64,000 bases of DNA from Jacaranda mimosifolia (GCA_018894105.1 CM032121.1:8133507-8197506); one strand, 5' to 3'. Positions 36,050 through 48,820 are shown, numbered from the stretch's first letter. Translations and numbers: made by a program. Notes: a model not told the origin generated them from the letters alone.

Positions 36050-38780
36050 CACAAGAAAAATGAGGGGTAGATCGGGAATTTTTTACTATGTCTCGGGATA
36101 TCTTCGTCCAGATGGTTGACATTTGTCGCATTTCTGATGCTGGGTCGGGTCGATGTCTTACCCGAATGTCCGTTAAGCCCAAGTCAGCATTTAGGCTTAG
36201 GTGCTCAGCCTTAGTAAAAGTAAAAATGTAAAAATAAGTCACCCAAAATAAGTGAGTTGAGACCCAAAAATAAAAAGAAAAAGCCCGAAAGAGTTCGCAT
36301 CTAATGCCTGAGTGATTGAATTTGATTTCATTAGAATTAATTTCATATTGATCTTAAATTTGAATTTGAATCCCAATTCAAATACAATTTCATTTCCTTA
36401 AGAAAAACAATAATCAAACTATTGAGCACATTAAATTTCAAAAACTAGTTAAATACAATTGTACTAATTAAGTATAATAAGAAAAGAGATTGATACCAAT
36501 GATCCAAAGCTATTTTATTAATTATAAACCTCAGTATTGACTATTCGAATATAAATTTTTAAGCATAAAAGGATTCAAGTTCAAAATTTTACAATAATGT
36601 TAGATTAAAATTTCAAAGCATTCACTTTTTCTGTACTATCTATTTTATACTATACATAGTATAAAGCGCAAGTGTCCTAGTAGTATGTTCTCAAATAAAT
36701 TAATAAATTAATCCCACTTTTAAAAAGTAATTAGGCAATTTTTCTTTTCTTCTATCTCTCTAACTTTTTTGCCTCTCAAATTATTTACTATTTTCTTCTT
36801 TTCTTTAATTATTTACTTTATTTTAACTTTTTCCTTTAAATTTTATTTTAAAAGTTTTTAACTAAGTATAGTGACATTATTTTGAAAAAATTATACTACA
36901 TAAATAATAAATAAATATTTTATTAAGTTTACACTACAAAATTTTAGTATACATATAAAATTTGCCAAAATTACTAGTATGATATAATTGGATGTACTAT
37001 TATATTTGAATGAGTCAAATGTTCTTTATAGTGATTAATGAAGGCCCAAGGTACAAAAATAGTTCAATATGAAATTGCAAAATTGATGGATAAAGAATTC
37101 AACCCAAGAGAGATGTAATAATCAAATTATTGACATCTTTTATATTTCTATAAAAAAAGATCATCTTAGTATTACTTAAGTGCATTATGGCATAAAATGG
37201 TTGGGACATGTAAGTGTAGAAAAGTTAAAAGACTTGCGTAAGTTTGATGAGGATGTCTACAGTGAGGTAATGATGTACTTCACTCATATGAGATATTTTT
37301 AAATTAAATGATACATATTTTTTACAATAAGTTGCTGTTAATTTCACAACAAGTTATTGTTTTGCATTTTAAATTCTTAATACATTTTTCTTGGTAAATA
37401 TGTTCCCAAAAAAAAGTTAAAATAAAAATCTATTACCTTAAATAATATAATTTTAAAAATTTTGAGTTATATACTCTATATTGTTAAATAATAAATATGT
37501 CCAAAATAATATGAATAAATTTAATTAATTAATTAATTTATTAATTAAAATTAAAATTTTAAAAAATTAGAAAAATCTAAAACTATCGTTCTACAATACA
37601 ATTTTAACAATTTTAATTTATATACTCAATAATATTAAATAGACATATTTAAAATAATTTAACTAAATTTAGTTAATAAGTAAAAATTTTAAAGCAAGAA
37701 AAATTGAAGTTTATTATTTTAGATAATATAATTTTAAGTTACATACTTATTAATATTAATAAATAAATATATTTAACTTAATTAAATTTATTTTTATAAA
37801 TAAATATATAAATAATAATTGGAAACCGCAACCACCCCAACTACACTTTCGCACTCAGCGACACCCCCACCCCCACCCCCACCCATCCCTGGCAGGCCGT
37901 CGCAGCAGGATTTGGGGTGGGGTTATATGTATAAATATATTTGTACCTATGTATATATAATTAATGTATGTGTTTATATATATATAATATATAATAAACA
38001 TACATATATATGTACATATATAAATATTTTGAATATAGTTTTAATAAAGAGCAACTTTATCATTTAGTATGTAGTTTTTTATTTATTTTTATTCATCAAA
38101 TTTAACTGATATGAAAATAAATTCTCTAAATAATATTACAATATAAATATGGATTCTTGTTAGTCAATACATTAATAATAACTAAAATTTTGAATAGATT
38201 AGAAGAATTTCAATTGAGAATAAATTATGGCACATTTCCTTAAATAATTTGCTAACAAAATTTTTTAAGTATATTAATTTATATCATATGTATATATTTG
38301 ACATTTCTATTAAAAATTCAATCAATTTATCATTGATTTAAAAATAAAAATACATCGAAAGATATTGAAATATAAAATATATTGAAATTAAAAGATAATA
38401 TATAGAAGTATAATAAATAAAATATGCCAGCCCTATATTTTATTTGTTTGCTAATGAAAAAGCATTTAAAGAAAAACTCAATTTAATAGGTCCAAAATAT
38501 ATATAAAGCCGTTTAGTGGGATGGAGATCAAAATAAATAAAATTTACTATAATGCACCCACAACTTATAAGCAAAATATACCATCAATAATTGCTTATAT
38601 AGGTAGCAGATTAAATATACTTTATTATGTTGTCAACTAATCATAAAAAAGAAAGGTTATGATTTCATATTTTAAATCCAACAGTTCAAATTAAATATAT
38701 GTATACATCCCTCGCATAAGGTATGTACAATCATGGTTACACCATAAACTACTCCAAGTCTGATGCCAAAATCCCAAGCA
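36050..38780. other. AT-rich intergenic DNA without a gene
   Basis: Includes the promoter side of the NAC-beta gene (to about 36300), then long AT-rich DNA. A GC-rich island at about 37822-37922 contains a (CCCCCA)n run and stands out sharply. TA/TG-rich microsatellites follow at 37923-38025. No conserved coding region was recognised; the 82-codon ORF at 37819-38067 is the read-through of these simple repeats. Confidence 0.5.
37862..37886 (-). repeat. (CCCCCA)n run, G-quadruplex-capable on the minus strand
   Basis: CACCCCCACCCCCACCCCCA within a GC-rich island surrounded by AT-rich DNA. The minus strand has at least four runs of three or more G separated by single bases, the classical G-quadruplex pattern. 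Confidence 0.8.
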
Positions 38781-39235
38781 AATGTTCATTGTAAGAGCAA
38801 AATACGTGCACAAGCGGGACAAATAAGAAGACATTATCAATTGGTCCATAAAATTCAAGGATCTTGGAACTTATTCAAAGTGATGTATATGATTCAAATC
38901 AGTCCCCAACTGGAGGAAGAAATAAGCATTTTGTAACTTTTATAGATGATTTTTCTAAGTATTATTATATTTATCTTGTCAAATCTAAGGATGAAGTTTT
39001 TGACGATTTTAAAATTTACAAATTTGAGGTTGAGAATCAAATAGAGAAAAAGACTAAGATACTTAGATTTGATAAATGAGGTAAATACTCATAAAAGGGG
39101 TTAACATTTTGTGAAGGTAACGATATAATAAATAAGTTAACATCTCCTTGTTTATCCCAATCAAATGGTGTGGCTCAAAAGGAAAAATAGAATTTTAATG
39201 AATATGGAAATATTTTTAAACTCCAAAACTTGTGA

Positions 39236-40500
39236 GAATGGGGGGGGGGGGGGGATTATTTTACTTTCTTGTTTTATATTCAATCATTTGATTGTGTGAG
39301 TGATTATATGCTTAAGAGGAGGGTGAATTAGACTAAGAGATTTTAATGCAGCAGAATATTATCACTCAATAATCTTTTTGGCCTTTCAAAAACTGTTTGA
39401 GTCTTTTGCAATAAAACAATTTTAGTTATTAACTGGAATTTGCAAATACCAGTTAAGATACCAGTCAGACCAGTGATAAAGAAAAGTAGTAAAAACAGAA
39501 GTAAAAGATATTGGTATTTATAGAGATTTGGCAAGCCTACGTCCTCTACCTAAACTTTCACTTAGAATTTTAAACCTATCAAACTAATAAGTGTATGAGA
39601 ATGTTTTTACAACTACACAGTAATTTGATAGTAACAAAAGTGTAAGGAACATAAATACCCTAGTAGGGTGAAAAACCAGCTCTTCGCAAAGAGCTATACT
39701 TGAATCCGAGATGGGATGAGGTAAGTTGCAGAGCACTATTGAAACCAGCTGCTTGTGAATAAGTTCGAGGGAACTTTTGCTAGATTTACTTGCACAACCT
39801 CTATGGACTGATGCACGAGTTGTTGTCACTCAGTACGATAAGCTCTAGTCTCTTCTTCCAAATCGGAACTAGGAACACTGCAGAAAGTTTCAAGCAATAC
39901 TGCCCTACTAGTTTCTTCACCTAGAGGTCCTTAGAGCAACCAAACGCCGATTTGTTCTCTTCACGAGGTCCTTCGAGAGCAGGTACAACTCCCGTTCCTC
40001 TTCACCACTAGGTCCTTCAAGACACAAACTGCCTTGTCCTCTTCTCCGCAAGGTTCATCGAAGGCAAGACCCACTCGACCTTCTTCACCATAAGGTCCCT
40101 TGAAAACACAAGTAGAGTAAGGATTAATCAACAAGTGCAAGAGCATGTTAGAGAGTATCACACAATTTCTCAAAAACACACAACAAAAGTCTCTCCCAAC
40201 TTGGTGATTCACTTTTGTATGCTGCATATTTTTTCTCTTATAAGCCCATGTCCAATGACTATAAGTTATCATAAGGAAAGAATTCGTCGGAACTATATAA
40301 GGGAACAAATCATCTTTGGTAATTCCTTAATTGCTAGTTGAATCAGTGATCACAACATACTGTAATTTCTTTCTTAAGTTATAAGGATGCAAATCAACTA
40401 GAGTCTTCAAGGGATTTTTTATATATGGAAAATAAATTCCAGTGTATGCTAGATTCCAGCAAATACGGTAAGAGCATATTTCAGCAAATCATTTAAACTT
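39236..40500. mobile_element. Unclassified repeat inserted in copia remnant
   Basis: Sequence between the integrase and reverse transcriptase pieces has no pol coding. It starts around a run of 15 G (39240-39254). The AAGAGGAGGGTGAATTAG stretch (39313) and the GATTTGGCAAGCCTAC block (39525) resemble sequence often seen in plant repeat DNA. It holds a 42-bp minisatellite at 39926-40110. No ends, TIRs or target duplication were found, so its class is unknown. Confidence 0.45.
39926..40110 (+). repeat. Degenerate 42-bp minisatellite, about 5 units
   Basis: Units starting GGTCCTT at 39926, 39967, 40011, 40052 (GGTTCAT) and 40094 are spaced 41, 44, 41 and 42 bp. Each unit carries the order AGGTCCTTCGAGAG...CTCTTCACC. 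On the minus strand the array is read in one open frame (within 39961-40308), again because 42 is a multiple of three. No known protein was recognised in it. Confidence 0.72.
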
Positions 40501-41660
40501 TTAGCACATAATCATATGAAGGAATTTTGTTATAATCAAAACACTTTAAAAGATCATCGAAGGGTTAACAGATTATTAGAGATAGTGATAAAAGTAGGAA
40601 TAGATCATTTTGATACCTATTCTCCTATTATTGGAATACTCTTCATAAGGACTTTATTAGCATTAACATCTACTCATAACTTAGTAATCTACCAAATGGA
40701 TGCTAAGACCGTATTTCTAAACACAAATTTAGAGGCAAAAATTTATGTGGAACAACGTGAAAGTTCTAAGGTTAAAGGGCATGGCATAACATGTTTAAAT
40801 TAGTGAAATTGTAATTATATGAAAATAAGTTCTAGAATAGTGACATGAAAAGTATAATGAGGCCATAAATGCCATGGGTTTAAATCAAATGAACATGATA
40901 CATGTGACATTGTAAAGAAAAAGTGGTGAACATATTAATTTTTGGGGGTCTACTTTAGACATTGTTAAAGAAATGAAAGGTTATTTATCCAATAACTTTG
41001 AAATGAAAAATTTGGGAGAAGCTAATGTAATTTTGCGCATGAAGGTTAGGGGAAGCCCCAAAGGAATCTTGTTAGATCAATTTAATGTTATTGAAAGGTT
41101 CTTGAAGAAATTCAATTTTAATGATTGTAAGATAGTATTTACTTTTTATGACCAAAATGTACATTTGACAAAAACTTGGGCGAACCTGTATCCTAATTGA
41201 AATATTCTCAAATTATTAAATCATTATTATATTTCAGTATAGGACTGGGACCTGATATTTTTTATGCAATTGGGAACTTAGTTAATACTCATAATCTAAG
41301 TAAAAATTATTGGAATGCTTAGTTAATATACTGATAATTTTAGAGGATCCCTAAATTATTCTTCATATGATAAAGGTTTTTCAAGTGGAATTGCAAGATA
41401 TATGACGTGAATTGGATTGTTGGTAACTCCAAAGAAGTTTGCAAGTAGCTTTGTTTAATTATAAGGTGGAGAAACACTGAAACGGTAAATTAGGGTTTTG
41501 AAAAATAAACTATTATATTATTAAGAAATATTATGGAAGTTGAGTTAATTGATTTAGATACAACTTGCATTGCCCGTGAATGGTTGGGAGATCTTCTACT
41601 TGAAGTTCCATTAGTTAATAAGCCTTTACCAGTCATTTCTAAAACAATGAGAATGTGTCT

Positions 41661-43656
41661 CTACCTAGGCCCCTAAAGCACCCATTTATAGTGCTTGGGA
41701 TGAGATGTATAACATAAGAAAATAAAAGTAAATAATTTATTTGAATTTTTGAAGTTTTAAAACTTCCCATTATAACAATCCTCCACAAGGTTTAAAACTT
41801 TAAAATAACATATAAGAAAATATAATAGGGCAATTTAATACTATGTAGTGGGCATACGAGCCTTCCAAGCTTGAGCTTATACTAAGTGTTGATGATTTCA
41901 ATTTAAGGTTAATATAATGGGCTATGCTTTGAAATTAGATCCCTTGACCAAACTTCAATATGGCATACGCATAGTATCGAAACACCGATCTTTGTCCAAA
42001 TCGAGTTACATTATTAATGCCATATGCTCTTATATTAATTCTCATGAGAGTATCCAGGATTAGCCAAAACCCACAGCGATGACCTCAAGACAACTCACAT
42101 TTAGGTGAAATCTCCAAGAGTACGTGTCATCTAAATCTGGTGGAATTCATGTCTTGGTCGCGTTAAGAATCAAATCTGAACCTAAAAGTACATTGCAAAG
42201 TTAATATAGACTTCTTGAATTTTATCCTGGGGTGGTGGTGAGCATAGTCAAATGTTGATCACTCCCAAGGGCCAATTTTTATTTATTTATTTTCATTATA
42301 ATTATATATATTCTTATGATTTACATTGTATGAAATTCTATTAAGTTTTTGCAACAATTTAGTTATTTTTAATTTTATCAATGATAAAACAATATTATAT
42401 TTTTTATTGGTAAAAGAGCCAATTATATTAGTTCAATCTCAGCATTAGGAGGTAATCAAAGAGCAGATATCGTTTTAATTTCTTACTTGCGATAGAGCCA
42501 ATAGCTAGAATTAACCCAAGCTATGCACTAGGAGATAATCAAAGGGCTCGGAACCAAAACATTCCATGATCAATGGGCTTTTAAACACGCAAATTTGTGT
42601 AACTAAACTAACTTCAGTCATAAGCTCATACTTGAGGTTGATGTTACAACATTTTCATAACTCATAACTATGTGACTATGATTATCAATCATAACTACGA
42701 TTTTAAAGTCAAGCACTCAAAAAAAAATTTAAGCACAAATCCTACTACGAGACAGATTAACTTAAGCTCCATATACTACTGGACACTTGATGAACTGAGC
42801 CTTTCATATTAGCATACAATCATTGACACAAATCTTAAACTCGAGATCTCATTCTTTATATTAAACACATTGAATTTGGGCATAACATTATTAAATAATC
42901 AATGACCTCAATCTTTAAATCAAACATATTGCATCCAATCTCATACCATTAGAGAATCGATGAGCTTGGCCTTATAAATAAATAATTTAAAATGAGTTTA
43001 AATATCTATTCGCCAATAACAAATTTAATTTAAATGTTACAGTGATAAGTTCTAATATCACTCCGAACATCATAAAACCAGTTTAAACGTTGATCTCCTA
43101 GATTTAAATGCTATCTCCTTACATCATTTCTAATATTTATTGTGCCTAATATAATAAGCATTATAGATTAATGGGCCATCCAGAGAAATCATAGACAACA
43201 AACTATGGATTAAACCAATCATGCCTAAGGGCTACTTGTCACGACAGAAAAACATTTAATTGGTGTATCATTTTATCTAATACCTAAGCATTTAATTTGA
43301 CATATCAACATGACTTGGCCGTATAGTCCTAGAAATCATGAATCAACATTCAAACGATTTATCTCTCCATTTTAAAGATTACTATAGAATAATTTCTCTA
43401 GATAATTATTCAAACACATGGTATGTTGGGCCCTATTGATTTCAGTAATTTATCTTGAATAAATTAAAAAATATATACAAACCAAGTAAACTCCCTTAAA
43501 AACTTTTCTTGCTCTTATTTGCTTTCCAAAATTAATATGTCCACGACCTTTGATAAGGAAGATATATAATGCTAATGTTGTGGTATATCTAAAACTAACA
43601 TGGTTCAAACGTGAAGGCTATCAAAGTAAGTCTCATTGGTGATCGAGTTTATTAGG
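41661..43656. other. AT-rich stretch without a recognisable gene
   Basis: No conserved coding region. Some moderately GC-richer segments (41820-42240) look like decayed repeat DNA but could not be assigned. Short ORFs are absent or tiny. Confidence 0.45.
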
Positions 43657-43661
43657 ATGAT

Positions 43662-44174
43662 TGTTGATTATGCTTTGAAATTTAAGCTACAAACGGCGAG
43701 AAATGGAAGAGATGGTATGAATTAGCATGGCGCAGGCATGCAACAATCGGGCGCCGAAGCACCAGAAATCCAGTGCTGCGGTGCCAGGCATTCAGCAGCG
43801 GGCTCTGTGATGCTAGAAAATCGGTGTTGCGCACAAGCCCATGGCCCGTTTGGCTATTTGTTTGGGTATTTAAACCCTATTTTCTTCTAGGTTGATTAGA
43901 ATGGAACTAACACAAAGGCGTTCATAGAAAATAAATTCTATACTACTTTAGAGATATTTTCTCATAACGGAGTTTAGAATGAGGGTGTTGGGTGTTCTCA
44001 TGAGATTTGTGAGACTTAAATTGTACTTGACACTTTGATTTGGAATCAATAAAATTCATATCTTTGTCGGGTGGATTAGGCATATTGTCAAACCACGTCA
44101 AATCTTGTTAGTTCATTGAATTACTTTGCCTTTTATTTTTCAATTTTACTATTTGGTTTTTCTGGGTTTCAACA
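43662..44174 (+). repeat. 5' LTR of the Tnt1-type element
   Basis: Begins TGTTGATTATGC and ends GTTTCAACA. It has a TATA-like GGGTATTTAAACCC at about 43865 and an AATCAATAAAA polyadenylation-like signal at about 44045, both kept in the 3' copy. A GC-rich segment at 43745-43845 holds imperfect repeats of GGTGCCAG/AAATCCAGTGCTGC type. Confidence 0.9.
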
Positions 44175-44177
44175 AAT

Positions 44178-44191
44178 TGGTATCAAGAGCC
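44178..44191 (+). other. Primer-binding site of the Tnt1-type element
   Basis: TGGTATCAAGAGCC, three bases after the LTR. It matches the tRNA-Met primer-binding site TGGTATCAGAGCC with one inserted A. Confidence 0.85.
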
Positions 44192-44203
44192 AAGTTTGAT
44201 CAT

Positions 44204-44960
44204 ATGTCAGCCATGAAGTACGAGGTAGAGAAATTTGATGGGAAGATTGATTTTGGATTATGGAATATGAAGGTGCATGCCCTCATGTGCCAACAAGGTT
44301 TACAAAGAGTGTTAAAGGGCAGAGATTTCTTGCCATAGACGTTATTAGATGAAGAAAAGGATGAACTTATGGCGAAGGATTAAGGTACTCTGGTGTTACA
44401 GCTGGCATATATTGTACTGAGAAAGGTCACCACAAAAAGTACACCAGTGAGATTATGGTCAAAGTTGGAGAGTCTTTGTATGATAAAGTCTCTCACAAAT
44501 TTGCTGTTTCTGAAACAACAGTTATCCACATTGAGGATGAAAGAAGGTACATCTATTACTCAACATATTGATTATTTCAATAAGGTGATTCTAGATCTCG
44601 CTAGTATAGATGTACAAATTGAAGATGAAGATCAAGCTTTAATTTTCTTGTGTTCTCTGCCTAAATCTTTTAAGCACTTGGTTACTACTTTGTTGTATTG
44701 GTGAGATACGATTTCAATGGATGATGTGAAAGTCTCATTGAATTCTAATGAGGGGAAGGAGTAGAGGCCAATCTAAGTTCCGAAGTAAGCCTAGAACGAA
44801 CGATAAATGTTTTAGGTAAGGAAGAAGAGGCATTGGAAATGAAATTGTCCAGAACGAGGAAAGGCGAAGGATTCAGGTGAATCATCTGATTAGAAATAGG
44901 ATGATGTTGTAGGAATTATTGAGGATGAGTTTGACGATGGGCTTGTTCGCAATGTTACTA
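44204..44960 (+). pseudogene. Copia gag, broken
   Basis: Starts at 44204 with MSAMKYEVEKFDG, then DFGLWNMKVHALM, the UBN2 gag opening of Tnt1-like elements. A stop follows at about 44337 and another near 44381. The second block (44393-44704) keeps LWSKLESLCMIKSL, LFLKQQLSTLRMKEG, HIDYFNKVILDL and LCSLPKSFKHLV, the rest of the gag domain. The zinc knuckle expected near 44830 is not preserved. Confidence 0.88.
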
Positions 44961-44979
44961 AGAGTCTTCTAAGTTCGGA

Positions 44980-46000
44980 GTAGATTTTGGATAGTAGTTG
45001 TTCCTACCATATGTGCCCACGAGAGGATTGGTTTACCATTTATCAGAAATATGATGGTAGTAAAGTGCTCATGTGAAACAATGCTTCTTGCAGAGTTATA
45101 GGAATTGGCACAGTGAGTATCAAAATGCACAACGGTATTATAAGGACACTGATAGATGTGCGTCATGTTCCTGATCTGAAAAATAATTTAATTTCGTTGG
45201 GTACTCTAGATAAGAATGGCTGTGATTATAGATTTCAAGATAGAGTTCTGCAAGTTTTCAAAAGTGCACTATTAATCATGAAGGAAGATAAGATGAATGG
45301 TCTTTACATATTGTAGGGTAGTATAGTTTTAGGTATTGCAGCAGTTTCTTCATCAATCAATGATACTACGAAATTATGGCATATACAGCTTGGGTATATG
45401 AGTGAGAGGATGATGTCAGAATTGAGCAAACATAGTTTGCTTTGTGGAAAGAAGACTGGAGAGCTAGATTTCTGTGAGCAGTATGTTCTTGGTAAGCAGC
45501 ATAGGGTGAAGTTCAGCACTGCAGTTCATAGGACCAAGGGCACCTTGGATTATATTCACTCAAATCTTTGCGGACATTCTTAAGTTCCCTCAACGGGTGG
45601 TGCCAGATATATGCTGACATTCATTGATAATTTCTCACAGAGAGTATGGGTGTATATGTTGAAGCATAAGGATGAGGTGTTTGTTAACTTCAAGCATTGG
45701 AAGACTTTAATTAAAAAGCAGATAGGAAAGGGGATCAAACGCTTGAGGACTGACAAAAGATTAGAGTTTTGCAACAAGGAATTTCAGGAATTCTATGATA
45801 AAAAGGAATTGTGAGACATCGTATAGTTGTACATACACCACAACAAAATGGATTATAGATCGGATGAAACTGGCTATCTTGGAAAGAGCTAGATACATGC
45901 TCTTTGATGCCGGATTGTCCATGGGATTTTGGGCAGAAGCAATTAATATTGCTTGCTATTTGGTGAATATGTCACCATCAACTGCTTTGGACTGAAAGAC
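44980..46000 (+). pseudogene. Copia protease and integrase, broken
   Basis: Protease: [16 protein letters not shown] at about 44985-45030, where the active-site DSG of copia proteases reads DSS. Integrase zinc domain: LWHIQLGYMSERMM (second His of the HHCC motif replaced by Tyr) and FCEQYVLGKQ (second Cys lost). Integrase core: first catalytic Asp replaced (IHSNLCG instead of HSDLWG), second present in TFIDNFS, Glu region RTDKRLEFCNKEF. Stops at about 45582 and 45813. The polypeptide could not catalyse integration. Confidence 0.88.
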
Positions 46001-46639
46001 ATCAATGGAAGTTTGATCCGTGTCTCCTACTGATTACTCAAATTTGAGAGTATTTGGGTGTCCAGCCTGTGCTCATGTTCGCGATGGGAAGCTTGAGCCA
46101 AGGGCTAGGAAGTGCATATTCTTAGGCTATGTAGTGGATTCAAGGGTTATCGTTTATGGTGTATTGATGACAAGGGCTCCAAGGTGATTCTTACCAGGGA
46201 TGTGACATTTGATGAATCTACTATGATGAAAAAGGTGGAGCAAGGTGAAAGAAGTCAACAAGGCGTTAAAGAGAATGTGGAATTTGAAATTAACACTCAC
46301 AAGTTTCAAAGGGGAAACAGACTGTGGTAGATGAAGCTAGTGAGAGCTCATTATCACCTAATCAGCAGCAGGAAAATGACTCACTACAAAACTATCATTT
46401 GGCTTATGATAGAGAGAGGAGGTAGATCAAACTACCACAGCGGTTTGCATATTCAGATATGATTGATTATGCTTTGAGTTAGGCTGAAGAGTTTGGGGGT
46501 GATGATCCAATCACATATAAAAAGGCCATTTCTCATCTAAATTTTGATAAATAGGTAGCAGCTATAAGTGAACAGATGGAGTCTCCACACAAGAATAGCA
46601 TATGAGAACTAGCTTATGTACCTAAAGACCAGAAAATTG

Positions 46640-47400
46640 TAGGTTGCAAATGGACCGGGGGTTGAGTATGCTAGATATAAGGCGCGATTTGTTGCTAAGG
46701 GCTTTACTCAGAGAGAGGGAGTTGACTTTCATGAGGTGTTCTCCCCAATTATAAAGCATACTTCCATTCGTGTGTTACTTGCTATGGTAGCTTTGTTTGA
46801 TATGGAGCTTGAGCAGATAGATGTGAAAACAACGTTTCTGCATGGTGAGTTGGAGGAACAAATTTACATAAGTCAACCAGAGGAATTCGTTGTTTTTGAA
46901 AAGAAAAATCATGCATGTCATTTAAAGAGGTCTTTGTATGGATTGAAGTAGTCTCCCAGGCAGTGATATAAGAGGTTTGATGCATTTATTACCAAAATAT
47001 GATATACTAGAAGCATTTATGATTGTTGCGTATATCATAAGAATGATTGTTGCGTATATCATAAGAAATGTAGTGATGGCCTTCTCGTATATTTGTTGGT
47101 TTATGTTGATGATATGCTGATTACCTCTAGAAATATATCTGAGATCAACGTTTTAAAGGCTCAATTGAGTGATGAATTTGAGATAAAGGATTTGGACAGT
47201 GTGAAGAAGATATTGGGCATGGAGATCATTCGAGATAAACATTTTGGGTTGTTGTACTTGTTTCAACAAAATTATATTGAGAAAGTACTGGAGCATTTTG
47301 GGATAGATAAGTCCAAGCTAGTTAGTACGCCACTTGCATCTCATTTCAGGCTCTTATAAGATCTATCACCGAGTACTGAGGAAGAGGTGGATCACATGTT
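46640..47400 (+). pseudogene. Copia reverse transcriptase, broken
   Basis: Reads YKARFVAKGFTQREG, then DFHEVFSPIIKHTSIR, QIDVKTTFLHGELEEQIY, LKRSLYGLK followed by a stop, then after about 47080 LVYVDDMLITS with the intact YVDD active-site box, and KKILGMEI. A 24-bp in-frame duplication (47021-47068) repeats the DCCVYHKN segment just before the active site. Confidence 0.9.
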
Positions 47401-47589
47401 TAATGTGCTATATGCTAGTGCACTGGTAATTTGATATATGCCATGGTGTGCACTAGACCAGATATTTTACATGCAGTTAGCGTTGTGTGCAGGTACATGC
47501 ACAAGCTAGGAAAGACTCATTGACAGACAGTGAAATAGATTATGAGGTATCTGAGAGGCTCTCCAGATAAATATTTGAAATATAGTTAA

Positions 47590-48077
47590 TTGAATTCTAT
47601 TGCTAGAATTGTTGGCTATGTGAATGCGGATTGTGCAGAAGATTTGGACAATAGAAGTTTTATGACAAGATATGTATTTTGTGTCTCAAGTTGTACTGTT
47701 GGCTGGAAGGAGACTTTGCAGTCATCAGTTACATTGTCCACAACAGAGGCGAAATATATAGCTTTAGCTGAAGGCGTGAAGGAAGGCATTTGCCTAAAGG
47801 GGTTGATTGATGATATGTGTATGAATTTTGATATTACTACAGTATTTTGTGATAGTCAGAGTACCATACACTTGTCAAAGAATCAAGTATTTCATAAAAG
47901 AGAACAAAACACATTGATGTGAGATATCACTTTGTTCGGAATATGGTGCCTCAAGGTGTCGTTTTGGTTGACAAGGTGGGAACTAAGGATAATTCGGCAG
48001 ATATATTAATTAAGACTATTCCAGGAATCAAATTCGAGCATTACTTTGATTTGATAAATTTTTGTAGACTCAGATGA
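47590..48077 (+). pseudogene. Copia RNase H
   Basis: VGYVNADCAED (normally DADWAGD), STTEAKYIAL and VFCDSQSTIHLSKN are the RNase H blocks; frame changes occur near 47920, after which VPQGVVLVDKVGT.DN.ADILIKTIPG and a stop at 48075-48077 complete the usual polyprotein end. Confidence 0.88.
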
Positions 48078-48126
48078 TGGCGATACAAAGATGATGGGTG
48101 GAGATTTTTAAGTCAAAATGGAGAAT

Positions 48127-48650
48127 TATTGACTATGCCTTGAAATTTAAGCTACAAATGGCGAGAAACGGAAGAAACGGTGTGAAACGACATGGGGTAG
48201 GCATGCAGTGATCGGCCGCCGTGGCGCCAGAAAGCCAGCACCACAGCGCCAAGTATTCAACAGCAAACGGTGCTAGAAAGCGGGTGCCGCAGCACTGCAT
48301 ACAAGCCCATGGCTTGTTTTGGCTATTTGTTTGGGTATTTAAACCCCATTTTCTTCCAGGTTGATTAGAACAGAACTAATTACATAGAGACGAACCCTAG
48401 AAAATAGATTTCACACTGCTTTAGAGATATTCTCTCAGAACGGAGTTTAGAACGAGGGTGTTGGGTGTTCTCGTGAGATTTGTGGGACTTAAATTGTACT
48501 TGACACTTTGATTTGGAATCAATAAAATTTATATCTTTGTCAGGTTGATTAGACCAATCGTCAAACTACGTTAAATCTTGTTGTCAGTTCATCGAATTGC
48601 TTTGCCTTTTATTTCTCAATTTTGCTATTTGTTCTTTCTACGTTTCAACA
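48127..48650 (+). repeat. 3' LTR of the Tnt1-type element
   Basis: Starts TATTGACTATGCC (TG changed to TA) and ends GTTTCAACA. It is preceded by a purine-rich stretch (GGGTGGAG, AAAATGGAGAA) expected of the polypurine tract. Confidence 0.88.
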
Positions 48651-48820
48651 GTGATTTTATACAATTTCAATACAATAATTAAGAACCTTCAACAATCACA
48701 CTTATAAGCTCTTTTTACTATTTTAATATTTATAAAATATAATTTAATTATTCATTATTCTAATTAAAACATATTTGAACTGAGATAGCTAATATTAAAG
48801 AACATGGAATGTAAAACTAA

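Larger units (their letters stand above)
38820..41660 (+). pseudogene. Decayed copia pol remnant (integrase, reverse transcriptase, RNase H pieces)
   Basis: In order: integrase core at 38864-39215 (LELIQSDVYD, FVTFIDDFSKYYYIY, KSKDEVFDDFK, then degenerate SQSNGVAQ); reverse transcriptase at about 40590-40765 (FDTYSPIIG, QMDAKTVFLN, EAKIYVEQ) and 40973-41200 (MKNLGEANVILRMKV, KKFNFNDCK); then PDIFYAIGNLVN (about 41245) and an RNase H-like tail IDLDTTCIAREWLGDLL (about 41545-41600). Stops and frame changes are frequent. Between integrase and reverse transcriptase, from about 39236 to 40500, the expected coding is replaced by an unrelated repeat. No LTRs were identified. The RT active-site YVDD block is missing. 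Confidence 0.8.
43662..48650 (+). mobile_element. Tnt1-type Ty1/copia retrotransposon, nearly full length, inactive
   Basis: Two LTRs (43662-44174 and 48127-48650) with TG/TA...CA ends flank an internal region in the order gag, protease, integrase, reverse transcriptase, RNase H, the copia order. A primer-binding site follows the 5' LTR. Flanking five bases are ATGAT (43657-43661) and GTGAT (48651-48655), one change. The LTRs differ at many positions (roughly 85% alike by eye), so the insertion is old. Many stops and several lost catalytic residues rule out activity. Confidence 0.95.

Noticed and set aside
35380..36242. Several ORFs of 60-106 codons around the NAC-beta leader
   Set aside because: No recognisable domain, overlapping on both strands, lying in a predicted leader intron, leader exon and promoter.
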